The notes under the pieces: generated by a model | Told to the model about the DNA's origin: nothing | The model's database searches: none | What the model saw: the letters and a program-made list of their open reading frames with translations, nothing else | In this document: positions 37,068 through 44,934 of the stretch, in pieces | Layout of the letters: each line of letters starts with the position of its first letter | Numbering within the stretch: the stretch's first letter is position 1 | Assembly: GCA_036337015.1 (NCBI GenBank) | Contig: JAYZEZ010000007.1 | Coordinates: forward strand, 571,644 to 635,643 | Reading direction: 5' to 3' | Length of the DNA: 64,000 nucleotides | From: Casp-alpha2 sp036337015 | Lineage (GTDB): Bacteria > Pseudomonadota > Alphaproteobacteria > Rhodospirillales > Casp-alpha2 | Position numbers and translations under genes: made by a program

Positions 37068-37736
37068 CTAAAAATCTAGGTTTGAATAATTTTTTTGCGA
37101 CGGTATTCCAGGAATTCTATCCTCTAGTATTGGTTGAAAGCTAGGCCGTGATTTGATGCGAGCATACCAGTCCTTTGCTGCAACATGTTCCAACCACGGA
37201 ACATCGCCAAGATAATCAACAACAGATAGATGTGATGCAGCAGCAATGTCTGCTAGCGAGAAATAATCTCCTGCTAACCATCGCCGGCGTTCAATCAAAA
37301 AGCCTATATAATCAAGGTGATGGTGAATATTCGCATGTCCTGCACGAACTGCTGCCCCTACTGGCTCCCCGTGGCCAAGATACCGCTTTGTTAACTTTTC
37401 AACTACTAGGTTATCAGTTACTTCTCTATTAAACTTACAATCAAACCAGTGAACCAATCTTCTAACTTCAGCTCTACCTAAAGCCTGATTTCCAATCAAA
37501 GACGGTTTTGAAAAAACTTCATCACAATATTCAACAATAGCAGAACTTCCTGAAATAGTTGTTCCATCTGATTCAACTAAAACTGGTATCTCGCCGGCTG
37601 GATTAAGGGCCATAAAATCGGGCCTTCTCTCATGAATATTTTCAGCTTGAAGCTGAAAATCTATTTTATTTTCATGTAGCACTACTCGTACTTTACGACA
37701 CTCAGGGGACATCCATAGATGATAGAGAATACGCAT
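37068..37736 (-). CDS. Glutathione S-transferase family protein
   Basis: A 222-aa cytoplasmic protein with an N-terminal thioredoxin-like domain (LYHLWMSPECRKVRVVLHE; the EIPVLVESDG cis-Pro segment) and an all-helical C-terminal domain (WLAGDYFSLADIAAASHLS). The YHLWMSPECRK motif places Ser/Cys near the glutathione. Substrate is unknown. It lies downstream of polA in the same direction, behind a weak hairpin. Confidence 0.85.
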   Translation of the reverse strand: MRILYHLWMSPECRKVRVVLHENKIDFQLQAENIHERRPDFMALNPAGEIPVLVESDGTTISGSSAIVEYCDEVFSKPSLIGNQALGRAEVRRLVHWFDCKFNREVTDNLVVEKLTKRYLGHGEPVGAAVRAGHANIHHHLDYIGFLIERRRWLAGDYFSLADIAAASHLSVVDYLGDVPWLEHVAAKDWYARIKSRPSFQPILEDRIPGIPSQKNYSNLDF

Positions 37737-37838
37737 TAATTGATTTTACAGTTCGTTAAACGTAGAAGAAACAATGATCTTTAATCATACTAGAAACAAA
37801 TTTTACTCCACATTTATATGTTGTTCTTTTTAAGTTAA

Positions 37839-37853
37839 TGCGAAGTAATCGCA
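37839..37853. repeat. 5-bp inverted repeat after polA, weak terminator candidate
   Basis: TGCGA (37839-37843) and TCGCA (37849-37853) pair around a five-base loop, 12 bases past the polA stop on the minus strand. There is no T-run, so termination here is uncertain. Confidence 0.3.
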
Positions 37854-37864
37854 CATATAAAATT

Positions 37865-40651
37865 TTAGTGAGCCTCATCCCAATTAAGGCCCACACCTAT
37901 GTCAACAATTAGAGGAACATCAAGATGGGCCGCATTAGACATAGTGATTTTTACTAAGTCAGTAGTTGCATCCAATTCTTTTTCAGGCACTTCAAATATC
38001 AGTTCATCGTGAACTTGTAATAGCATGCGCGCTTTAAGACCTGCTAGCTTTAATGTTTCTGGAATTCGTATCATGGCACGTTTTATAATATCTGCCGCAC
38101 CTCCCTGAATTGGTGCATTAATTGCTGCTCTTTCGCTCAGCCCTCTAACATTAGAATTTTTCTCGTTAATAGATTTTATATGGCACTTTCGGCCGTATAA
38201 TGTTGTCACAAAGCCTTGCTTGCGAGCTAACTCTTTCGATTGTTCCATATAATCCCTAATACCTGGATACTTTGAAAAATAAGCATCTATATAGTCACGG
38301 GCTTCCCCATTATCGATACCAAGTTGACGAGCTAAACCAAATGCTGAAATACCATAAATTATACCAAAATTGATTGCTTTTGCCTTTCTTCTAACTTTTG
38401 GATCCATGCCTTGAACTGGCACTCCAAAAACCTGTGACGCCGTCAAAGCATGAATATCCACGCCTTCGTGGAAGGCTTCTTTAAGCGTATCGATGCCTGC
38501 CACATGCGCTAATAAACGTAATTCAATTTGCGAATAATCGGCACTAAGTAAGACCATGCCATCATCTGCAATAAAAGATTTGCGAATTTTTCGTCCTTCT
38601 TCAGTTCGTACAGGTATATTTTGTAGATTGGGATTGGATGATGCCAGCCGACCTGTTGAAACGCTGCCCTGAAAATATGAGGTATGCACACGACCAGTGT
38701 CCTGGTTAATCTGATCTATTAAAGCATCAGAATAAGTAGATTTTAGTTTCGACAACTGCCGCCAATCAAGAACTTTAGCAGGCAATTTATGGCCATGAAC
38801 AGCAAGATTTTCAAGAACCTCTACACCGGTCGAATATGCACCTGTCTTGCCTTTTTTACCACCAGGTAAATGCAACTCTTCAAATAAAATTTCACCTAAC
38901 TGCTTAGGAGATGCAACATTAAAAGTACGTCCTGCTAAGGAATAAATTTCGGTCTCTAAAACGCCCAATCGATCTTCAAAGTCTTTCGAAAGTCGTTTTA
39001 ATTCTATACCATTGACCTTTATTCCGATCCGCTCCATATCAAACAAAATTGGAATCAAAGGTCTTTCCAAGGTTTCATAAACTTTAACCATTTGACTGCT
39101 AACCAACTGTGGTTTGAGAAGTTTATATAATTGCAAAGTGATATCTGCATCTTCTGCCGCATAATTGAGAGCCGTGTCTAAAGCAACCCTATCAAATGAA
39201 ATCTTTGCTTTCCCAGAGCCTGTTACTTCGGAGTACTTAATAGTTTTGTAATCTAAGTGCTTCAGAGCTAGTTCATCCATAGAATGCCCGTGTAACCCAC
39301 CAGCGAGGACATAACTAAGCAACATTGTATCATCAATCGGAAAGACAGATATATCAAAACGAGAAAGAACCTTCATATCGAATTTAATGTTTTGGCCTAC
39401 TTTTAAAACTGACGGATTTTCAAGAAGGGGTTTTAATGCTTTTAAAGCTTTTCTGATTGGTATTTGCTTTGGAAAATCAACACCACTAATTTGTCCATCC
39501 TCCTCCAAATGAAGTTTGCCTTGATTGAATGGTTGCTTATGGCCAAGGGGAATGTAACAAGCTCTCCCTTGTTCTATACAAAGAGAAACACCCACAAGAT
39601 CTGTATTGAGCGCATCTAATGAAGTTGTCTCTGTATCAATTGCAACTACGCCTATTAAAGATGCCTCAAGAATCCAACGTTCTAATACATCTTCAGTTTG
39701 TATTAATTCATAATTAAAATCAGATTTTATTTTTTCTATGCTTTGGGCACTTGAATGTATAGATACGTTTTCAAGATCATGAATTCCATATCGTAATTCA
39801 GCTGATTTAAGCATCGATTTAAATCCATGCTTAGAAAGAAAATTTATTAACGTCTCCCCATGCACCTTGCGAACGGCAAATTCAGAAATGGCGCGCTTAA
39901 TAGGAACATCGTCCTTTAAGGTCACCAGCTTTCGTGAAATACGAGCAAATTCAGCTTCATCAATTAATTTTTCACGACGCTTGGGTTGTTTAATTTCATG
40001 CGAATGTTCAAGAAGCGTTTCCAAATCTCCATATTTATTGATTAATTCTGCCGCTGTTTTTATTCCAATACCGCTTACGCCTGGAACATTATCAGAGGAA
40101 TCCCCAGCAAGTGACTGAACATCAATAACTCTATCCGGCATAACGCCAAACTTTTCTAAAACCTCATCAGGACCAATTACTTTGTTTTTCATTGCATCAT
40201 ACATGGTTACCCCTGGTCCAACTAACTGCATCAAATCCTTATCCGATGAAACAATAGTAACTTTAGAATTTAGCTCTATGGCCTGGCGTGTATACGTTGC
40301 GATCAAGTCATCTGCCTCGTACCCTTCCATATCAATGGCAGCCACATTTAATGCGTTAGTTGCCTCACGCACGAGCTCAAATTGAGGAATCAAGTCTTCA
40401 GGTGGAGCCGCACGATTTGCCTTATATTCAGGGAAAATATCACTGCGGAAGGTTTTTCGCGCTCGATCAAAAATAACGGCAATATGATCTGCATCAGTAT
40501 CGTCAATTAACTTCATGAGCATTCTAGTAAAACCAAAAACAGCATTTACTAAAGTGCCATCAGGACTAATCATATCGGCTTTAATTCCATAGTACGCACG
40601 AAAAATAAATCCTGACCCGTCTATTAAATATACGTGTTTGGGAGGGTTCAC
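37865..40651 (-). CDS. polA: DNA polymerase I
   Basis: Repair and lagging-strand polymerase. The 928-aa protein has a 5' nuclease domain (1-290), an intact 3'-5' exonuclease (D339 and E341 in DTET; NIKFD; YAAED) and the family A polymerase domain with motif A ADYSQIELR, motif B KAINFGIIYG and motif C QVHDELIFE (D882). The start is the GTG at 40651 (MNPPKHVYLIDGSG), placed 10 bases past the stop of the zinc-finger gene, with TGAGAA upstream; the longer frame would overlap that gene. Coupling between the two is likely. Confidence 0.94.
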   Translation of the reverse strand: MNPPKHVYLIDGSGFIFRAYYGIKADMISPDGTLVNAVFGFTRMLMKLIDDTDADHIAVIFDRARKTFRSDIFPEYKANRAAPPEDLIPQFELVREATNALNVAAIDMEGYEADDLIATYTRQAIELNSKVTIVSSDKDLMQLVGPGVTMYDAMKNKVIGPDEVLEKFGVMPDRVIDVQSLAGDSSDNVPGVSGIGIKTAAELINKYGDLETLLEHSHEIKQPKRREKLIDEAEFARISRKLVTLKDDVPIKRAISEFAVRKVHGETLINFLSKHGFKSMLKSAELRYGIHDLENVSIHSSAQSIEKIKSDFNYELIQTEDVLERWILEASLIGVVAIDTETTSLDALNTDLVGVSLCIEQGRACYIPLGHKQPFNQGKLHLEEDGQISGVDFPKQIPIRKALKALKPLLENPSVLKVGQNIKFDMKVLSRFDISVFPIDDTMLLSYVLAGGLHGHSMDELALKHLDYKTIKYSEVTGSGKAKISFDRVALDTALNYAAEDADITLQLYKLLKPQLVSSQMVKVYETLERPLIPILFDMERIGIKVNGIELKRLSKDFEDRLGVLETEIYSLAGRTFNVASPKQLGEILFEELHLPGGKKGKTGAYSTGVEVLENLAVHGHKLPAKVLDWRQLSKLKSTYSDALIDQINQDTGRVHTSYFQGSVSTGRLASSNPNLQNIPVRTEEGRKIRKSFIADDGMVLLSADYSQIELRLLAHVAGIDTLKEAFHEGVDIHALTASQVFGVPVQGMDPKVRRKAKAINFGIIYGISAFGLARQLGIDNGEARDYIDAYFSKYPGIRDYMEQSKELARKQGFVTTLYGRKCHIKSINEKNSNVRGLSERAAINAPIQGGAADIIKRAMIRIPETLKLAGLKARMLLQVHDELIFEVPEKELDATTDLVKITMSNAAHLDVPLIVDIGVGLNWDEAH

Positions 40652-40661
40652 TTTCTTATTC

Positions 40662-40922
40662 TCAAAGATTAGCTGTGCTGGTAGAATTAGTCTTAACAAC
40701 AAATTGCCGTGAACAATAGGGGCACGTCACAGGTTCTAATGGTAATTCTTTTTTTGAAACCACTTTCAGATATACCATTGGATGACCTAAAGGCTGGCCT
40801 CCTCCATCACACCCAATAACACCTTCTTCAACTTCGATTATTTCTACTTGTGTCAATTTTTTCACCTTAATACGTTGACCAGCTAGATCAACGAATGATA
40901 CCGATTGCAGCCAGACAATCAA
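40662..40922 (-). CDS. CHCC-type zinc-finger protein (zf-CHCC, NDUFS6-like)
   Basis: A small protein (86 aa or less) with the CHCC pattern: C in GCDGGG, H in PLGHP, and CPYC near the C-terminus, which binds one zinc. The same domain occurs in mitochondrial complex I accessory subunit NDUFS6. The TTG at 40922 has GAGG eight bases upstream; a GTG at 40865 would give 67 aa, closer to the usual family length. It ends 10 bases before polA. Its role in bacteria is unproven. Confidence 0.8.
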   Translation of the reverse strand: MIVWLQSVSFVDLAGQRIKVKKLTQVEIIEVEEGVIGCDGGGQPLGHPMVYLKVVSKKELPLEPVTCPYCSRQFVVKTNSTSTANL

Positions 40923-40949
40923 TCACCTTACCTCGGAATTCATAACTAG

Positions 40950-41930
40950 ATGTTTAAAATGCCAAAAGCTCAAATCACAAAAGAACCAGATTTTGCAGTT
41001 GAAACAATAAACTTATGTAAAACTTACAATTTAAAAGATACTGGCCAATCAGTTGAAGCGCTGAAAAATATATCGTTGAAAATCCCGCGCGGATCTTTTT
41101 TTGGGCTTTTAGGTCCCAATGGAGCTGGAAAGTCAACTTTAATCAATATTTTAGCCGGACTAGCTATTAAGACAAGTGGTGAAGCACGTATTTGGGATTA
41201 TGATATTGAAAGAGATATGAGAAGAGCACGGCTTTCTATAGGTGTGGTACCACAAGAATTAAATTTAGACCCTTATTTTACACCACGAGAATGTCTCGAA
41301 GTTCAGGCGGGATTATATGGGGTCAAAAAAAATGATCGCCGTACTAAAGAAGTTCTAGACGCTGTCGGTCTTGCAGATAAAGCAGATGCTTATGCTAGAT
41401 CATTATCGGGAGGCATGCGCCGACGTCTCTTAGTTGCTAAAGCGATGATTCATTCCCCACCGGTTTTAGTGCTTGATGAGCCATCTGCAGGTGTAGATGT
41501 GGATTTGCGTCGCCAATTATGGGATCGCGTAAAAGAAATGAATCGTCTAGGTGTTACTGTACTATTAACTACTCACTATTTAGAGGAAGCCCAGACCCTA
41601 TGCGATACTATAGCTATAATAAATCATGGAAAACTAATTGCTTGCGAACCGACCAAAGATATGGTCAGAAAATTAGATACCAAAGAAATGACTGTTACCA
41701 TAGATCGTAAAATTAAAAGCCTGCCTGAAAGCCTTAAACGCTATAAGGTAAAAGTACTTAATGGCCAAAAGTTAAAATTTTCCTTCCCTCCGTCTAGCAT
41801 TAACTCTGGCGAAATACTTAAGGCTATTCAAGATATTGACCTAAACATAATAGATGTGACAACGCGTGAGACAGAGTTGGAGGATATTTTTCTCAAGTTG
41901 ACCAGCTTGCCCACTTCAGAGAAGCTTTAA
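40950..41930 (+). CDS. ABC transporter ATP-binding protein, YadG/CcmA-like
   Basis: A 326-aa cytoplasmic ATPase subunit with all motifs intact: Walker A GPNGAGKST, Q-loop PQE, signature LSGGMRRR, Walker B VLVLDEPS and switch His TTHYLEEA, plus a C-terminal extension of about 80 residues. It matches exporters of the ABC-2 type. A permease normally follows, but the next gene, 17 bases on, encodes a lipoprotein hydrolase. ATG 40959 is a possible alternative start. Confidence 0.87.
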   Translation: MFKMPKAQITKEPDFAVETINLCKTYNLKDTGQSVEALKNISLKIPRGSFFGLLGPNGAGKSTLINILAGLAIKTSGEARIWDYDIERDMRRARLSIGVVPQELNLDPYFTPRECLEVQAGLYGVKKNDRRTKEVLDAVGLADKADAYARSLSGGMRRRLLVAKAMIHSPPVLVLDEPSAGVDVDLRRQLWDRVKEMNRLGVTVLLTTHYLEEAQTLCDTIAIINHGKLIACEPTKDMVRKLDTKEMTVTIDRKIKSLPESLKRYKVKVLNGQKLKFSFPPSSINSGEILKAIQDIDLNIIDVTTRETELEDIFLKLTSLPTSEKL

Positions 41931-41947
41931 GGACCTTCATCCTTAAA

Positions 41948-42970
41948 ATGTTTTTAAAAACTTTTATAATTAATCTTATAAAATCGCTCACAATAAATAT
42001 CATATTAGTCTTAGGTGCATGTGCCCCAACCTTGAACTCCACTTACCCAGAAATTCATTCACCTCAATTAAATGAAAGGGGGTATTTTACCTCCGATGGA
42101 AAAACACTCTCTGTAAAGTCCTGGGGGCCAAAAATTAATCATCCGAAAGCTATTATTATTGCACTTCACGGATTTAATGATTACTCAAATTTTTTTAAAT
42201 CTCCAGGATCCTTTTTTGCAAATCAAGCTATTTTATCATACGCCTATGATCAAAGGGGCTTTGGCTCGTCTAAATTTCCAGGAATCTGGCCAGGAACTAA
42301 ATCAATGGTCAAAGATTTAAAAAACTTTATCACTCTGATCAAGAGTCGTCATCCTAAAATTCCCATTTACCTTCTTGGGGAAAGTATGGGTAGTGCTTTA
42401 ATTATAATCGCTATTACAGAAGATCCGCCTATCAATGTTGATGGTGTTATATTATCAGCGCCCGCAGTGTGGGGTAGAACAACAATGCCGTGGTATCAAA
42501 GAATCGCATTGTGGATTGGAGCCCGTATAATTCCTAGCATTACTCTAACGGGTGAAGGTCTAAAATTAAAGCCCTCTGATAATTTAGAAATGCTACTAGC
42601 GCTTGGTCAAGACCCGTTAGTTATAAAAAAAACTCGTATTGATGCATTATACGGGCTGGTTAATCTTATGGATCAAGCTTTAGATAGGGCTAGTCAATTA
42701 TCTGAACGCGCCTTAATACTTTATGGCGCAAAGGATGAAATCATACCCCTAGAACCGACACGCTTAATGCTAAGCAAGCTTCAAAAGTTAGAAAAAAATC
42801 GCTTGCGGTTAGCTTTATATAAAGAAGGCTATCACATGCTTTTACGTGATCTAAAGGCTGAAATTCCATTAGGAGATATCCTGACCTGGATTAAACACAA
42901 AGACCGACCCTTTGAATCAGGCGCTGACAAAGATGCATACAATCGACTATCAAACTTAAATGATAAATAG
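41948..42970 (+). CDS. Lipoprotein alpha/beta hydrolase (lysophospholipase/monoglyceride lipase-like)
   Basis: A 340-aa predicted outer- or inner-membrane lipoprotein: a hydrophobic N-terminus is followed by a lipobox VLGAC with Cys25. The hydrolase domain has S147 (GESMGS), D263 (GAKDE) and H296 (GYHML) in the expected order. The family includes lysophospholipase L2 and monoacylglycerol lipases, so a lipid substrate in the envelope is plausible. It lies 17 bases after an ABC ATPase gene in one direction, suggesting a lipid-export or remodelling pair. Confidence 0.8.
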   Translation: MFLKTFIINLIKSLTINIILVLGACAPTLNSTYPEIHSPQLNERGYFTSDGKTLSVKSWGPKINHPKAIIIALHGFNDYSNFFKSPGSFFANQAILSYAYDQRGFGSSKFPGIWPGTKSMVKDLKNFITLIKSRHPKIPIYLLGESMGSALIIIAITEDPPINVDGVILSAPAVWGRTTMPWYQRIALWIGARIIPSITLTGEGLKLKPSDNLEMLLALGQDPLVIKKTRIDALYGLVNLMDQALDRASQLSERALILYGAKDEIIPLEPTRLMLSKLQKLEKNRLRLALYKEGYHMLLRDLKAEIPLGDILTWIKHKDRPFESGADKDAYNRLSNLNDK

Positions 42971-43039
42971 CAATAAATTACTGTAATAAATTAATTGCAC
43001 TCTCTAAAAGCTAATGCGGCAAAACAAAAAGATATGCAC

Positions 43040-44929
43040 CTATTGTCCTGGTTCGGTAAAACTGGTTTTTATAGTGCGCATTACTGGATATAAGAAGTAG
43101 GTAATCAATCGACGCTTACCTGCACGAATATCCCCATTCAAGAGCATCCCTGGAACTAACGAAAAGTTTCCTGGAAGGTCTCTTAGCTCATTTGATGCCA
43201 TTGTGGATCTCGCGCGATAAAAAGTGCCCTTTGAACCATCAAGTCCTGTATCGACCGTATCTTTTGAAATAAATGAAATCTCTCCTAAAATCTCCCCATG
43301 CTTCTGATACGGCAAAGCATCAAGCTTAACTGAAACCTTTGCCCCAAGCATAAGATTTCCTATGTTTTTAGGGTCAATGTCGAGTTCTACAGTCAAAGGA
43401 ACATCTGAAGGAACTAGAGACATGATCGTATCTCCTTCCCTGACAAGGGCGCCAACGAAAAGGTTTTGCATATCCATAATTACGCCATCGGCGGGAGCAA
43501 GAATTTTAACGTTCTCTTTGCGCCGACGAAGCTTGACCAGATCTTCTTTCATAGAGTCTCTTTCATTTGAAGACTGAGATAGCTCAATACCAATTTTAGA
43601 AAACCAACCACTAACAAAATTCTGCTTATCGGCACGCAAAGATTCAAGTTCACTCTTAAGATTTCTGACAGAGCTATTTAACTTACTGTATTCACGTTGA
43701 ACAGATAAACGAGTGTTTTTCGCCTGTAGCATATTTAAGCGAGATCCAACATTCCTTTTAAAAAGATCTCTACGTGCGTTTTCTATATCCTTTTGAATTT
43801 TAAGCTGTTCTTTTGCCAGCCCAATATCCATTGAAGTCGATGTTAATTTTAACTCAAGACTTTTCATATCAAGATTAAAGGATGCAATTTTTGAGGTGTA
43901 TTCTTTTTGGCGATTTATAAAAACCTTTTCCTGAAGTTGATCTCTAATGGTTTTGGGATCAAAACCTTTTACTGTATCCATCTCCGCTTCAAGTCTACGG
44001 ATTTTGGCCTCTAAAAGCCTAAATTCCATTTCTGACCGCTTTAGGTCCGCTTCAGCATAGGTTTCATCAAGGGTCACTATTACATCACCCTTTTTAACTC
44101 TTTGTCCAATTGAAACCTCAATGCTTTCTACAACAGAATTATCTGTAGCTTGCACCTCAATAGTGGGTACAGTGGTCGATAATCGACCACGGGCGGAAAG
44201 CGTTGTATCAATCACAGAAAAAGATGCCCAAGCTACGAAAGAGCCTAAAAGAAATATGATTGTAAGAACGGTGTTTCTTACTATCGGAGGCAAACTACTT
44301 TTTTCCGTTGCCACACTTGCTGACTGGTATTCATCAATAATATGTTCCGCATCAGACAATTCTGATGATTCAAAAATATTACTAAAACGCCTCCATATTG
44401 ATCGAAGGGTGTTGGGAATATCTAAACGTCCATTTTCATGACGCTGTAAAATTTTATTACTATCTAAAGTTTCTTCTATATCTAAAGAATTATCATCTTT
44501 AATTTCTTCTTCTTTTTTATCAAAAACACTACCTTCGATATTTTTATTGGTAGTACGCGCATAATTAGCTAGCCGGTACATCATATTCATTGCAACATCG
44601 GGTGACTTTTTTATGTGAGCCATAAAAGCAGTCTCATCAATTTCCCGAACGATGATATCTGTTACAGCTCTAGCAGAAGCAGAGCGCACAGATTTATCAA
44701 TGAGAGCCATTTCACCAAAAAGGGTGTTTTCTTTAATGTCTACAAGCTTAATAATTTCCCCTTGAGAAATCTTACATATCTCTGCTTCACCAGAAAGAAG
44801 CACATAAGCAAATTCACCTACATCACCTTCTTCAAATACAAATTCTCCAGCAGCGAAACTGCGTTCATTCTGACCGTGACCGCTTTTTTTTGCATTATTT
44901 GGATTATTCTGGTTTTCACCCTGTGTCAT
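43040..44929 (-). CDS. HlyD-family membrane-fusion protein with N-terminal cyclic-nucleotide-binding domain
   Basis: A 629-aa two-part protein. Residues about 20-135 form a cNMP-binding (CRP-like) domain, with the phosphate-binding cassette FGEMALIDKSVRSAS (G72, E73, R82, S83) apparently intact. A polar linker (135-215) precedes one membrane segment (219-240), then a periplasmic HlyD adaptor: a lipoyl half, a long coiled coil (about 285-455), the second lipoyl half and a beta-barrel region. The usual RTX-exporter adaptor has no cytosolic sensor domain. The gene ends the pair with the ABC subunit, whose stop lies 5 bases before its start. The ligand (cAMP, cGMP or other) and substrate are unknown. 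Confidence 0.88.
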   Translation of the reverse strand: MTQGENQNNPNNAKKSGHGQNERSFAAGEFVFEEGDVGEFAYVLLSGEAEICKISQGEIIKLVDIKENTLFGEMALIDKSVRSASARAVTDIIVREIDETAFMAHIKKSPDVAMNMMYRLANYARTTNKNIEGSVFDKKEEEIKDDNSLDIEETLDSNKILQRHENGRLDIPNTLRSIWRRFSNIFESSELSDAEHIIDEYQSASVATEKSSLPPIVRNTVLTIIFLLGSFVAWASFSVIDTTLSARGRLSTTVPTIEVQATDNSVVESIEVSIGQRVKKGDVIVTLDETYAEADLKRSEMEFRLLEAKIRRLEAEMDTVKGFDPKTIRDQLQEKVFINRQKEYTSKIASFNLDMKSLELKLTSTSMDIGLAKEQLKIQKDIENARRDLFKRNVGSRLNMLQAKNTRLSVQREYSKLNSSVRNLKSELESLRADKQNFVSGWFSKIGIELSQSSNERDSMKEDLVKLRRRKENVKILAPADGVIMDMQNLFVGALVREGDTIMSLVPSDVPLTVELDIDPKNIGNLMLGAKVSVKLDALPYQKHGEILGEISFISKDTVDTGLDGSKGTFYRARSTMASNELRDLPGNFSLVPGMLLNGDIRAGKRRLITYFLYPVMRTIKTSFTEPGQ

Positions 44930-44934
44930 ACCAA

